From the NCBI RefSeq assembly GCF_945952405.1, contig NZ_CAMFIA010000003.1:124001-188000 (forward strand): a stretch of 64,000 bases of DNA. Direction: 5' to 3'. Position numbers and translations under genes: made by a program. Shown here one piece after another: positions 1 through 8,685 of the stretch (position 1 is its first letter; each line of letters opens with the position of its first letter). A model generated the notes under the pieces. The model was not told the DNA's origin and did no database searches. It saw nothing but the letters and a program-made list of their open reading frames with translations. Source of the stretch: an uncultured Stenotrophomonas sp. (GTDB taxonomy: Bacteria; Pseudomonadota; Gammaproteobacteria; Xanthomonadales; Xanthomonadaceae).

Positions 1-182
1 ATCCGCTACAGGACACCGCCCATACCCGGCGCGTGCACGCGGTGCTGCTGGCCGGCCATCTCTACGACCGTCCACGACTGGATGCCCTGCTGGCCTACGC
101 GCGCGCGCAGGCGCGTTCGCCAGCGGTCATGGCGCGCCTGCTGTGGGGATTTGCCACCAGTCCGGTCAGTGCCGAACTGTAA
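1..182 (+). CDS. 3' end of an unidentified protein (partial)
   Basis: The first 182 bases form an open frame entering from the left edge (first full codon at base 3) and ending in TAA at 180-182. About 59 residues are visible, rich in Ala, Leu and Arg. Codons are strongly GC-ending, like those of the real genes around it. It converges on the response regulator gene, leaving only 6 bases between the two stop codons. No motif is recognisable and I do not assign a family. The frame, codon use and snug fit against the neighbour are the only support. Confidence 0.5.
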   Translation, partial: PLQDTAHTRRVHAVLLAGHLYDRPRLDALLAYARAQARSPAVMARLLWGFATSPVSAEL

Positions 183-188
183 CCACGG

Positions 189-920
189 CTACAGCGCCAT
201 CCGCTCGCGCAGGTCGCGGGCCTGCCGCCTCGACACCTCCACCTCGCTGCCGTCATCCAGCGCCAGGTCATAGCCATCGCCGATGCTCGGCGTCACGCCA
301 CGGATGCGGCGCAGGTTGACCAGGGTGTTGCGGTTGGCACGGAAGAACAGATCCGGCGGCAGGCGGGCTTCCAATGCACTCAGGCTGCGGGTCAGCAGGG
401 CGTTCTGGTCGCGGAACCACAACCGCGTGTAGTTGCCATCCACCACCAGCCGGCGGATCTCGGAAACCGCCACGAACCAGCAGCGTTCGCCTTCGCGCAC
501 GAACACCTGGTCCTGCGCGCCCAGCGTGCCGCGCAACGCCGGCGCTTCGCCCGCAACCGCCGGATGCTGGCGGGCCCGCTCCAGCGCCTCCAGCAGCCGC
601 GGCGCCTCGACCGGCTTCACCAGGTAGTCCAGCGCATTGGCCTGGAACGCGCGTACAGCATAGGTGTCATAGGCCGTAACGAAGACCACGGCCGGCACCG
701 TCTCCAGGTCGTCCAGCACATCGAAGCCACTGCCGGAAGGCATCTGCACATCGAGCAGCACCAGGTCCGGCGCCAGCGTGGCGATCGCCTCGCGTGCGGC
801 GGGCACATCATCGGCCTCGCCCACGCACTGCACCCACGGCAGCGCCGACAGCAGGGTACGCAGTTCCTGCCGCGCCAGCCGCGCATCATCGACGATCAGC
901 ACGCGCAGCATCGCGCTCAT
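189..920 (-). CDS. LytTR-family response regulator (AlgR-like)
   Basis: The 243-residue protein has a receiver domain (about residues 5-120) with the acidic pair D11-D12, the probable phospho-acceptor D57 in LVLLDVQMP and the lysine in YLVKPVE. A LytTR DNA-binding domain follows (about 140-240; RRLVVDGNYTRLWF, FFRANRNTLVNLRRI). It should be the cytoplasmic transcription factor partnered with the sensor kinase just upstream, whose stop codon overlaps its start. The AlgZ/AlgR and LytS/LytR pairs have this architecture. The target genes cannot be read from the window. An ATG three codons downstream is an alternative start. Confidence 0.9.
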   Translation of the reverse strand: MSAMLRVLIVDDARLARQELRTLLSALPWVQCVGEADDVPAAREAIATLAPDLVLLDVQMPSGSGFDVLDDLETVPAVVFVTAYDTYAVRAFQANALDYLVKPVEAPRLLEALERARQHPAVAGEAPALRGTLGAQDQVFVREGERCWFVAVSEIRRLVVDGNYTRLWFRDQNALLTRSLSALEARLPPDLFFRANRNTLVNLRRIRGVTPSIGDGYDLALDDGSEVEVSRRQARDLRERMAL

Positions 921-1966
921 TGCGGAATCTCCAGCAGCGCCTGCATGCGGTCGCCGACCGGCTGCAGGGTGAAACGCCCGCGCGTGCCGAGCTGCGCACG
1001 CAGATAGGCCAGGCCAACACCGTGCCCGTGACTGGGCTCGCCGGCACTGCCCAGCGGATTGTCCACCCGCAGGCGCAGCACGTCGTGGTCCAGCGAAGCA
1101 CGGATCCGCACCTCGCCGCCGCCGGGACGGCTGGCAATGCCGTGCTTGATCGCGTTCTCCACCAGCAGCTGCAGCGCCATCGCCGGCAGCTGCGCCTGCG
1201 AGGCATCGGCCTCGATGTGCTGCTGCACCTGCAGCCGCTGTTCGAAGTGGATCGCCTCGATCGCCAGGTAGTCGTCGACCATCGCCAGCTCCTCGGCCAG
1301 CGTGACCTGCTCGCTGCGGTTGTGCGCCAGGGCCTGGCGCAGCGTGCGCGACAGCCGGGTCACCATGTCGCGCGCGCGTTCCGGGTCTTCCAGGATCAGC
1401 GCGCGCAGGTTGTTCAGCGCATTGAACATGAAGTGCGGGTTGAGCCGCGCACGCAGTGCGTCCCGTTCCAGTGCGCTGCGCTCGGCCTCTGCGCGCAGCC
1501 GCGCCAGCTCACTGTGGCGGGCCCGGCGCAGGCCGTGCAGGCCGGCCCACAGGCCGGTCCACATCAGCAGGAACAGCGCGGTGTTCATCCAGTACACCAG
1601 TACCGAAGACCATTGGTAGTCCGCATGGCCTCCGGGCAGTTGCACCCAGCCCAGCGCCAGCGCCGGCAGCAGCAGCGCGGCGGTCACCAGCTGTGCGACG
1701 CTGGCCCCCAGCACCACGCCGGCGGCCAGCTTCAGCAGCAGGCTGCCCAGGCTTCCGTCCCACCAGCGCTGGCGCAGCGCAACCGAGCGCAGCGCACCGC
1801 TGCACAGCCACAGGCAGGCAGCCACGCTGACGGTGATCAACACGATGCCGCTGTATACCGCGCCGCCCCCGATCCGCATCCCGACCCACAGCCCGTACAG
1901 CGCATAGCCGGACCACGCCAGTGCGTTGAGCGTCCAGAAGCGGCGGGAGGGCGTGGTGGCGTCCAT
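917..1966 (-). CDS. LytS/AlgZ-type sensor histidine kinase
   Basis: This is a membrane sensor kinase of 349 residues from ATG 1966; an in-frame GTG at 1996 would add ten residues. Four hydrophobic segments fill roughly residues 15-145, followed by a charged helix and the family H-box LNPHFMFNALNN with the phospho-accepting His near residue 178. The C-terminal ATPase region contains the N-box LLVENAIKHGI. No separate sensing domain is seen beyond the membrane segments. The gene overlaps the response regulator by 4 bases and starts just after a secreted hydrolase gene, so the three are probably co-transcribed. Confidence 0.9.
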   Translation of the reverse strand: MDATTPSRRFWTLNALAWSGYALYGLWVGMRIGGGAVYSGIVLITVSVAACLWLCSGALRSVALRQRWWDGSLGSLLLKLAAGVVLGASVAQLVTAALLLPALALGWVQLPGGHADYQWSSVLVYWMNTALFLLMWTGLWAGLHGLRRARHSELARLRAEAERSALERDALRARLNPHFMFNALNNLRALILEDPERARDMVTRLSRTLRQALAHNRSEQVTLAEELAMVDDYLAIEAIHFEQRLQVQQHIEADASQAQLPAMALQLLVENAIKHGIASRPGGGEVRIRASLDHDVLRLRVDNPLGSAGEPSHGHGVGLAYLRAQLGTRGRFTLQPVGDRMQALLEIPQ

Positions 1967-2001
1967 GTGGGCCTTGGCGGTGGGCAGGGAATGCACAGCA
2001 A

Positions 2002-2928
2002 TCAGGAATGCGCGGCCAGGAAGCGACGCAGCTGCTCCTGCAACCAGCTCGGATCATCCCACATCAGGAAGTGGAAGCCCTGCGCACTCATCGCCACCTG
2101 CACGCCCCGCAGCTTCGCGTACTGCGCCAGGAACACCGCGCGGGTGCTGTCTTCGGTGCCGCCCATCGGCTGGTAGCCAGCCCAACTGCCCAGCACCAGC
2201 GTCGGCGCGCTGATCGAGGCGATGCTGTCACGCAGGTCGGTGGTCATCACCGCATGCATGGCATCGGCCGTGGTCTGGCGGTCGCTGGCTTCGCCCCAGC
2301 GCCCCAGCTCGGCCTGGCGCTGCGGATTCCGGGTCATGCCTGGCAGCCCGGCCTTCAGCTGCGCCTGCCACTGCGCGGCGTCGGCGGCCAGCATCCCCTT
2401 GCGCAACTGGTCGGCCATGGGCCGCACGCTGTCCGCGGTGGCGTTCGGGTCACGTGCCGCCGGCAGGAACGGCAGTGCATCAACCACCACCAGCGCGCTG
2501 ACCGCGTTCGGCTCGGCCTGCGCCATCTGCAGGCCCAGCAGGCCGCCCAGGCTGTGGCCGACCACCACCACCGGCCCCAGGTGGCGGTCATGCAGGTAGG
2601 CCAGCAGCTGCCCGCGCATCGCCGGCAGGAACCCGGCCGGATCCGGATCGGCCGCTGCCGCGCCGGCGAAACCCGGCAGCTGCACCAGGTGGCACTGCAC
2701 GTCCTTCAGTGCCAGGCAGGTCTCGCGCCAGACCTCGGCGCTGCTGTTGAGGCCGGGGATCATCAACACCGGGCGGCCTGTGCCGACCACCTCGACCTGC
2801 ACCTTGCCGGTGCCTGTGGCGGCCGCCGCATGGGCGGAACCGGAGCCCAGCACGGCCATCGCCATGCCGATCATCGCCAGCCGGGCCAGCGCCTTCATTG
2901 CGTACCAGAGTGCCAGGAAGATCTTCAT
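2002..2928 (-). CDS. Secreted alpha/beta-fold hydrolase
   Basis: The protein has 308 residues from ATG 2928. I chose this start because AAGGAG lies six bases upstream and a signal peptide begins at once (MKIFLALWYAMKALARLAM to AHA). The fold is shown by the loop LMIPGLNSSAEVW, the nucleophile elbow VVGHSLGGLLG and a C-terminal GFHFLMWDD segment with the probable catalytic His. It resembles periplasmic esterase-like hydrolases; the substrate is unknown. It lies 5' of the sensor kinase with a gap of about 35 bases, so it is probably the first gene of that operon. The frame stays open to 3066, but that part has no ribosome site. Confidence 0.85.
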   Translation of the reverse strand: MKIFLALWYAMKALARLAMIGMAMAVLGSGSAHAAAATGTGKVQVEVVGTGRPVLMIPGLNSSAEVWRETCLALKDVQCHLVQLPGFAGAAAADPDPAGFLPAMRGQLLAYLHDRHLGPVVVVGHSLGGLLGLQMAQAEPNAVSALVVVDALPFLPAARDPNATADSVRPMADQLRKGMLAADAAQWQAQLKAGLPGMTRNPQRQAELGRWGEASDRQTTADAMHAVMTTDLRDSIASISAPTLVLGSWAGYQPMGGTEDSTRAVFLAQYAKLRGVQVAMSAQGFHFLMWDDPSWLQEQLRRFLAAHS

Positions 2929-3069
2929 CGTCTGCTCCTTCATCGGGTGGATGTTGCCGGGATGGAAGCAGCCTGCGGTCGGCCGTGGCAGCCCGGTTGC
3001 GATTTCGGAGCAGCGGCCGGACGCCGGGGCGAACGGTCGCACGGACGGATGGTGCCCCTCACACATTCA

Positions 3070-3100
3070 TTGCACATCCATCTTGATGAAGCGATATACT
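3070..3100 (+). promoter_or_regulatory. Putative metF promoter with overlapping palindrome
   Basis: TTGCAC (3070-3075) and TATACT (3095-3100) form a plausible sigma-70 pair with a 19-base spacer. The palindrome CATCTTGATG lies between them and could be an operator. If transcription starts near 3107 the metF leader is only about 23 bases and holds no ribosome site. Confidence 0.4.
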
Positions 3101-3129
3101 TATTCACAACCGCCGCCGCCGCCCGCGCC

Positions 3130-3957
3130 ATGACCGCCATCAGCTTCGAGTTCTATCCGCCCAAGACCGACGAACAGCGCAGCCAGCTGGACCGTGCCGC
3201 GGCCAGGCTGAAGGACTACAGTCCGGAGTACGTGTCGTGTACCTTCGGCGCCGGTGGCTCGACCCTGAGCTACACCTCGGAGACGGTGCGCCACCTCAAC
3301 CAGCATCATGGCTTCGAGGCCGCGCCGCACCTGTCCTGCGTCGGCGGCACGCGCCAGGAAATCCGCGAGCTGCTCAAGCTGTACCGCGCCATCGGGTGCC
3401 GGCGCCTGGTCGCACTGCGCGGCGACCTGCCCTCCGGCATGGGCTTCCCCGGCGACATGCGCTATGCCGCCGAGCTGATCGCGTTCATCCGCGCCGAGCA
3501 CGGCGATGCCTTCCACATCGAAGTGGGCGCGTACCCGGAAACGCATCCGCAGGCGACCGATGCACTGGCCGACCTGAAGCACTTCAAGGCCAAGATCGAT
3601 GCCGGTGCCGACGCGGCGATCACCCAGTATTTCTTCAACCCGGATGCCTACTTCCACTTCGTCGATGAAGTGCGCCGGCTCGGCGTGCAGGTGCCGATCA
3701 CGCCCGGCATCATGCCGATCGCCAACTTCAGCCAGCTGCGCCGCTTCTCCGAGCAGTGCGGTGCGGAGATTCCGCGCTGGATCGGCCGCAAGATGCAGGC
3801 CTACGGCGATGACGCCGAGTCGGTACGTGCTTTCGGTGCCGAAGTGGTGGCCAGGCTGTGCCAGCGCCTGATCGAAGGCGGAGCGCCCGGGCTGCACTTC
3901 TACACCTTGAACCTGGCCAAGCCGACCACCTCGGTGCTGAAACTGCTGCAGGGCTGA
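3130..3957 (+). CDS. metF: Methylenetetrahydrofolate reductase
   Basis: This cytosolic FAD enzyme reduces 5,10-methylene-THF to 5-methyl-THF, the methyl donor for methionine synthase. The 275-residue product has the MetF signatures FEFYPPKTDEQR at the N-terminus, SCTFGAGGSTLSYT, LRGDLPSG, and ITQYFFNPDAYFHF with GIMPI. The ATG at 3130 places FEFYPPK five residues from the end, as in the family; the frame is open further upstream only because of high GC. No canonical ribosome site is seen. The gene stands alone, away from other methionine genes, so regulation would act at its own promoter. Confidence 0.96.
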   Translation: MTAISFEFYPPKTDEQRSQLDRAAARLKDYSPEYVSCTFGAGGSTLSYTSETVRHLNQHHGFEAAPHLSCVGGTRQEIRELLKLYRAIGCRRLVALRGDLPSGMGFPGDMRYAAELIAFIRAEHGDAFHIEVGAYPETHPQATDALADLKHFKAKIDAGADAAITQYFFNPDAYFHFVDEVRRLGVQVPITPGIMPIANFSQLRRFSEQCGAEIPRWIGRKMQAYGDDAESVRAFGAEVVARLCQRLIEGGAPGLHFYTLNLAKPTTSVLKLLQG

Positions 3958-3997
3958 AAGCACGCCGGGAAGGCGTGATCGGCGCTACCCTGCAGGG

Positions 3998-4588
3998 ATG
4001 ATCCGGCTTTCCTTCCTGCTGTTGCTGCTGCCGTTGTGGTCGCCGCCGAACGCGGCCCACGCACAAACCACGCGCCTGAACCGCTGCAGCGACGCGCAGG
4101 GCCAGAGCGTCTATACCGATCGGCCCTGTGACAGCGTCGGCGCGCGCTCGCGCCTGCCACCACCTGCGCCTGCATCGACGGGCAACATCGGCCAGCGTGA
4201 CACACTGGGTGCACGCTGCCCGCGCCGGTTGAGCGAGCTGGTCGAGGCGCTGCGCAGCGGCATCGCCAGCAACGATGTGAACCGGCTGTCTTCGCTGTAC
4301 CTGTGGGGTGCGGTCTCCGACGCCGGTGCACAACGCATCCTCGGCCAACTCGAATCGCTGGCGCGACGGCCACTGGTGGACGTGGTGCCGGTGTATCCGT
4401 CACAGGGGCCGGCGTCCTCGCAGGAGGAGGGTCAGAGCCCTGCTGCACAGGAAGCCGACCCTGAGCCGCCGGCCGTACGGCATCCGATCGGCCTGCGCCT
4501 GGAGCAGACCCTGCCCGGCAGCGTGGCGCGCGCCTCGACGGTGCTGGGGTTGCGGCGGCAATACGGGTGTTTCTGGATCACGTTGTGA
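3998..4588 (+). CDS. DUF4124-domain secreted protein
   Basis: The 196-residue protein begins with a signal peptide (MIRLSFLLLLLPLWSPPNAAHA). It is followed by the DUF4124 signature, a short cysteine-containing segment LNRCSDAQGQSVYTDRPCDS at about residues 30-50. The rest is proline- and alanine-rich, with a conserved-looking region at 75-125 and a C-terminal RRQYGCFWITL. DUF4124 proteins are common exported proteins of Proteobacteria with no known biochemical role. The gene starts 40 bases after metF on the same strand and may be transcribed with it. Confidence 0.8.
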   Translation: MIRLSFLLLLLPLWSPPNAAHAQTTRLNRCSDAQGQSVYTDRPCDSVGARSRLPPPAPASTGNIGQRDTLGARCPRRLSELVEALRSGIASNDVNRLSSLYLWGAVSDAGAQRILGQLESLARRPLVDVVPVYPSQGPASSQEEGQSPAAQEADPEPPAVRHPIGLRLEQTLPGSVARASTVLGLRRQYGCFWITL

Positions 4589-4594
4589 TCGGGA

Positions 4595-4633
4595 GGGGTC
4601 GGATCGCTTTCCAGCGGAAAGGGCTCTGACCCC
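4595..4633. repeat. GGGGTC-type palindromic repeat
   Basis: A 39-base imperfect palindrome with arms GGGGTCGGATCGC and GGGCTCTGACCCC lies between two convergent genes. The same arm pair recurs at 8583-8623, 8634-8675 and 45526-45563. Confidence 0.75.
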
Positions 4634-4644
4634 AGGATTCGTTC

Positions 4645-5601
4645 TTACTCCGGCCACAACCCGCGGATCGCGGCGATGCCCTGCCCACCATGGCGGCGCG
4701 CCTCGGCAATGTGGCCACTGCCCAGGCCACCCAGCGCGTAGATCGGCAGTGACACCTGCGCACGCAGTGTGGCGAAGGCATCCCAGCCCAACGGCTCGGC
4801 GTGCGGATGGCTGGCCGTGGCCTGCACCGGCCCGAGCACGGCGAAGTCGCAGCCCAGACGCTGTGCGGCCTGCAGCTGCGGCAGGTCATGGCAGGAGGCC
4901 GCCACCAGCTGGCCCGCGGGAAGCGGCCGCTGCGACAGCTGCAACAGTTGTTCGCTGCCCAGGTGCACGCCCACGCCCAATGCGCGTGCCAGTTCGATAT
5001 CGCGGTTGAGCAGCCACTGCACCCCATTGCGGCGATGCGCGCGCACGGCCTGCTCGACCATCGCCTGCCGCTGCGGATGGTCAGCAGGCAGGCGCAGCTG
5101 GATGCGCTGCTGACCGGCCGCCACCGCCCGCTGCAGCTGGTCATGCCACTGCTGCACGCCGCTGGCATCGTCGGCCGGCGCCGGGGTGATCAGGTAGCGG
5201 TCGGGCTGGCGCAATGCGGCCACCACCGGCAGATCGGCAGGCGGCATCGAATAGCGGCCCAGCTTGTCCTGCGCCACCCAGGTAATCGCCTGGCCCTCGC
5301 GCCCGCGTGGGGTGCCTTTCCAGCTGCGCACATGGCGCACTTCCAGGGTCAGGTGCTTGTCCGGGTAGCGCTGCGGCACGTCCATCAGCCACTCGCCGAC
5401 ATCGGCCTCGATGCCCAGTTCCTCGCGCAGCTCGCGCACCAGGGCCTGTTCGGAGGTCTCGCCGGATTCGCGCTTGCCACCGGGGAATTCCCACAGCCCG
5501 GCCATGTCGCGGTTCTCGGTACGGCGGTTGAGCAGCACGCGGCCACGCGCGTCGGTGATGACGGCAGCCACGACATGGATCGATCGGGTGGGGGAAGGCA
5601 T
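4645..5601 (-). CDS. Nudix hydrolase / thiamine-phosphate-synthase-like fusion
   Basis: This is a two-domain protein of 318 residues. Residues 1-130 are a MutT-type Nudix domain with the complete Nudix box (GGKRESGETSEQALV followed by RELREELGI), expected to hydrolyse oxidised or non-canonical NTPs. Residues 145-318 are a ThiE/TenI-like barrel ending in LGGLGSGHIAEARRHGGQG. This fusion is a known arrangement in gammaproteobacteria, in which the barrel's role is unclear and it may not make thiamine phosphate. The start is the ATG opening MPSPTRSIHVVAAVI; a start 12 codons earlier is less likely. It lies downstream of secA beyond a strong terminator. Confidence 0.9.
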   Translation of the reverse strand: MPSPTRSIHVVAAVITDARGRVLLNRRTENRDMAGLWEFPGGKRESGETSEQALVRELREELGIEADVGEWLMDVPQRYPDKHLTLEVRHVRSWKGTPRGREGQAITWVAQDKLGRYSMPPADLPVVAALRQPDRYLITPAPADDASGVQQWHDQLQRAVAAGQQRIQLRLPADHPQRQAMVEQAVRAHRRNGVQWLLNRDIELARALGVGVHLGSEQLLQLSQRPLPAGQLVAASCHDLPQLQAAQRLGCDFAVLGPVQATASHPHAEPLGWDAFATLRAQVSLPIYALGGLGSGHIAEARRHGGQGIAAIRGLWPE

Positions 5602-5664
5602 GGGGGAAGCATGCCCAGAACAGGGCGATCGGCGCAATCGCGGATCTGGCCAGGATCATGTACC

Positions 5665-5694
5665 ACAAAAGAAAAGCCCCGCGTTCGCGGGGCT
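5665..5694 (-). terminator. secA intrinsic terminator
   Basis: On the minus strand the perfect stem AGCCCCGC/GCGGGGCT with a 4-base loop is followed by TTTTCTTTT, eight bases past the secA stop codon. This is a strong rho-independent terminator separating secA from the Nudix gene. Confidence 0.9.
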
Positions 5695-5702
5695 CTTCCG
5701 GA

Positions 5703-8435
5703 TCAGCTCAGCTGGCCGTGGCAGTGCTTGTACTTCTTGCCACTGCCGCACGGGCACGGATCATTGCGGCCGATCTTCGGCTCGTCGCGCTGCAGCTGTG
5801 CCACGCCCTGCTGGGCGGCCTGCACCTGCGCGGCTTCCTCGTCGGCGCTGTAGCCACCCACGTCCTGGTGCTGGAACTGCGACTGGCTCAGGCGGGCTTC
5901 GGCCTGCTGGCGCTCGGCGGCTTCCAGTGCCTGCACTTCCTCGTCGCTGCGCACGCGCACACGCGACAGCAGGGTCACCACTTCGCGCTTGACGTTCTCC
6001 AGCATGTCCGAGAACAGCTCGAAGGCTTCCTTCTTGTACTCCTGCTTCGGCTGCTTCTGCGCGTAGCCACGCAGGTAGATGCCCTGGCGCAGGTAGTCCA
6101 TGCGCGCCAGATGCTCCTTCCAGCTCTGGTCCAGCACGGTCAGCATCACGTGCTTCTCCAGTGCGCGCATGGTCTCTTCGCCCACGCCGGCTTCCTTCTC
6201 GGCGAAGTGCTGGTTGACCCGCTCCTGCACCTTGGCCGCGATCGCCTCGGCATCCAGTTCCTCGTGATCCTTGACCAGATCGGTCAGCGACATCTGCAGG
6301 CCGAAGTCCGACAGCAGGGTCGCCTCCAGGCCACGCAGGTCCCACTGCTCGTCGATCGAGTTCGGCGGCACGAAGCGCGCCACCACATCGAAGATCACGT
6401 CGTCGCGGATGCCATCGACGTTGTCCTTCACCGACTCGGCGTCCAGCAGCTCGTCGCGCTGGGCGTAGATCACCTTGCGCTGGTCGTTGTTGACGTCGTC
6501 GAAGTCCAGCAGGTTCTTGCGGATGTCGAAGTTGTGGGCCTCGACCTTGCGCTGCGCCTTCTCGATCTGGCGGCTGACCAGGCGGTCCTCGATGACGTCG
6601 TCTTCCTTCATGCCCATCATGCGCATGGCCTTCTGCACCCAGTCGGAGGCGAAGATGCGCATCAGGTTGTCTTCCAGCGACAGGTAGAAACGGGACGAAC
6701 CCGGGTCACCCTGGCGGCCCGAACGGCCGCGCAGCTGGTTGTCGATACGGCGCGATTCATGGCGCTCGGTGCCGACGATGTGCAGACCGCCAGCGGCCTT
6801 CACTGCATCGTGGCGCTTCTGCCATTCGGCCTTGACCGCAGCCTTCTGCTGATCGGTCGCGTCCTCGCCCAGGGCGTGGATCTCGGCTTCCAGCGAGCCG
6901 CCCAGCACGATGTCGGTACCACGGCCGGCCATGTTGGTGGCGATGGTCACCGCCGCCGGACGGCCGGCGTTGGCGACGATGGTCGCTTCGCGGTCATGCT
7001 GCTTGGCGTTGAGCACTTCGTGCTTCACGCCGGCCTTGCTCAGGTGCTCGGACAGCATCTCCGAGGTTTCGATCGAAGTGGTACCCACCAGCACCGGCTG
7101 GCCGCGCTTGGCGCACTCTTCGATGTCGGCCAGCACCGCGTTGAACTTGCCCTTGCGGTTGAGGAACACCTGGTCCGGGCTGTCCTTGCGGATGGTCGGG
7201 CGGTTGGTCGGGATGACCACCACTTCCAGGCCGTAGATGCTCTGGAACTCGAACGCTTCGGTATCGGCCGTACCGGTCATGCCGGACAGCTTCTTGTACA
7301 TGCGGAACAGGTTCTGGAAGGTGATGCTTGCCAGCGTCTGGTTCTCGCGCTGGACCGGCACGCCTTCCTTCGCTTCCACCGCCTGGTGCAGGCCATCGGA
7401 CCAGCGGCGGCCGGCCAGGGTACGGCCGGTGAATTCGTCGACGATGACCACTTCGCCGTCGCGCACGATGTAGTCCACGTCACGCTGGTAGATCGCATGC
7501 GCGCGCAGCGCGGCGTTCAGGTGGTGGACCACGGTCAGGTTCTGCGCCGCGTACAGGCCTTCGGTCTCGCCGTTGAGGATGCCGGCCTCGACCAGCAGCT
7601 GCTCGGCGTGCTCCATGCCCGCTTCGGACAGGTGCACCTGCTTGCCCTTCTCGTCGACCCAGAAGTCGCCCTCGCCGTCTTCCACTTCCTGCTTGACCAG
7701 GTGCGGCACAACGCGGTTGACCCGGATGTACAGCTCCGGGGAGTCATCGGCCGGGCCGGAGATGATCAGCGGGGTACGCGCTTCGTCGATCAGGATGGAG
7801 TCGACTTCGTCGACGATGGCGTAGTGCAGGCCGCGCTGGTAGCGGTCGGCCTTGGACAGCGCCATGTTGTCGCGCAGGTAATCGAAACCGAATTCGTTGT
7901 TGGTGCCGTAGGTGATGTCGGCAGCGTAGGCTTCGCGCTTGTCGCTGTGCGGCATGCCCGGATACACCACGCCAACGCTCAGGCCCAGCCAGTTGTACAG
8001 CTTGCCCATCTGCGCGGCGTCACGGCGCGCCAGGTAGTCGTTCACGGTGACCACGTGCACGCCCTTGCCTTCCAGCGCGTTGAGGTACACCGGCAGGGTC
8101 GCCACCAGGGTCTTGCCTTCACCGGTGCGCATTTCTGCGATCTTGCCCAGGTGAAGCACCATGCCGCCGATCAGCTGCACGTCGTAGTGGCGCATGCCCA
8201 GCACGCGGCGACCGGCTTCGCGGCAGACCGCGAACGCTTCCGGCAGCACCTTGTCCAGGGCTTCACCGTCGGCGATGCGCTGCTTGAACTCCGGCGTCTT
8301 GGCCTGAAGCTGCTCGTCGGAAAGCTTCTCGATCTCCGGCTCCAGCGCATTGATCTTGGCGACGATGCGGTTGAGCTGGCGCAGCTGTCGTTCATTACGA
8401 CTGCCAAATACGCGGGTAAGCAGGCTGTTGATCAT
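5703..8435 (-). CDS. secA: Protein translocase ATPase SecA
   Basis: SecA is the motor that drives unfolded preproteins through SecYEG. The 910-residue product has the family's usual length. It has Walker A in [14 protein letters not shown] (about residue 103), [15 protein letters not shown] (DEAD motor), the cross-linking region, the second motor domain with [10 protein letters not shown] and [18 protein letters not shown], and the zinc-binding tail with [14 protein letters not shown] that contacts SecB and phospholipid. The start is the ATG giving [14 protein letters not shown]; the frame upstream runs through repeats and is not coding. No good Shine-Dalgarno site is seen. No secM-like gene precedes it. 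Confidence 0.98.
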   Translation of the reverse strand: MINSLLTRVFGSRNERQLRQLNRIVAKINALEPEIEKLSDEQLQAKTPEFKQRIADGEALDKVLPEAFAVCREAGRRVLGMRHYDVQLIGGMVLHLGKIAEMRTGEGKTLVATLPVYLNALEGKGVHVVTVNDYLARRDAAQMGKLYNWLGLSVGVVYPGMPHSDKREAYAADITYGTNNEFGFDYLRDNMALSKADRYQRGLHYAIVDEVDSILIDEARTPLIISGPADDSPELYIRVNRVVPHLVKQEVEDGEGDFWVDEKGKQVHLSEAGMEHAEQLLVEAGILNGETEGLYAAQNLTVVHHLNAALRAHAIYQRDVDYIVRDGEVVIVDEFTGRTLAGRRWSDGLHQAVEAKEGVPVQRENQTLASITFQNLFRMYKKLSGMTGTADTEAFEFQSIYGLEVVVIPTNRPTIRKDSPDQVFLNRKGKFNAVLADIEECAKRGQPVLVGTTSIETSEMLSEHLSKAGVKHEVLNAKQHDREATIVANAGRPAAVTIATNMAGRGTDIVLGGSLEAEIHALGEDATDQQKAAVKAEWQKRHDAVKAAGGLHIVGTERHESRRIDNQLRGRSGRQGDPGSSRFYLSLEDNLMRIFASDWVQKAMRMMGMKEDDVIEDRLVSRQIEKAQRKVEAHNFDIRKNLLDFDDVNNDQRKVIYAQRDELLDAESVKDNVDGIRDDVIFDVVARFVPPNSIDEQWDLRGLEATLLSDFGLQMSLTDLVKDHEELDAEAIAAKVQERVNQHFAEKEAGVGEETMRALEKHVMLTVLDQSWKEHLARMDYLRQGIYLRGYAQKQPKQEYKKEAFELFSDMLENVKREVVTLLSRVRVRSDEEVQALEAAERQQAEARLSQSQFQHQDVGGYSADEEAAQVQAAQQGVAQLQRDEPKIGRNDPCPCGSGKKYKHCHGQLS

Positions 8436-8492
8436 TGAAGGAACCGGGTTGGATGGACACGACGCCCGGCCTCCCCCTTGGGATCCGTCCGC

Positions 8493-8523
8493 CGCAAACG
8501 AAACAGGGCGCCTGGCGCCCTGT
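8493..8523 (-). terminator. Hairpin with short T tract in the secA leader
   Basis: On the minus strand ACAGGGCGCC/GGCGCCCTGT forms a perfect stem followed by TTTCGTTT. It lies about 60 bases upstream of the secA start and just downstream of a possible -10 (TACAAT, 8538-8543). It may end transcription from the M23 peptidase gene, or act as an attenuator in the secA leader. Confidence 0.55.
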
Positions 8524-8537
8524 CGATGGCAACACCC

Positions 8538-8543
8538 ATTGTA
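8538..8543 (-). promoter_or_regulatory. Possible -10 element for secA
   Basis: TACAAT on the minus strand would place a transcript start near 8531, about 96 bases before the secA start. No convincing -35 is visible, so this is tentative. Confidence 0.3.
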
Positions 8544-8582
8544 GCTTGGGACGGCCGCGAGGGGTTTCAACCCTTCGGCGAT

Positions 8583-8675
8583 GGGGTCAGAGCCCTTCCG
8601 CGCTGCGGAAGGGATCCGACCCCGTGCGGGATCGGGGTCGGATCCCATTCGCCATGGCGAATGGGCTCTGACCCC
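8583..8675. repeat. Two inverted copies of the GGGGTC-type palindrome
   Basis: Copy 1 (8583-8623) and copy 2 (8634-8675) lie head to head, 10 bases apart. Each has one arm reading GGGGTCAGAGCCC and the other GGGATCCGACCCC (or the complement), with different centres (TTCCGCGCTGCGGAA and ATTCGCCATGGCGAAT). They fill the gap between the M23 peptidase stop and the secA leader. Confidence 0.8.
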
Positions 8676-8685
8676 AGACCAGGGG

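Noticed and set aside
2929-3129. SAH riboswitch upstream of metF
   Set aside because: No conserved core could be matched and the inferred leader is too short.
5658-8438. Plus-strand open frame of 926 codons opposite secA
   Set aside because: It is the antisense shadow of secA in high-GC DNA; the composition is rich in His, Gln and Val with no domain, and secA itself is beyond doubt.
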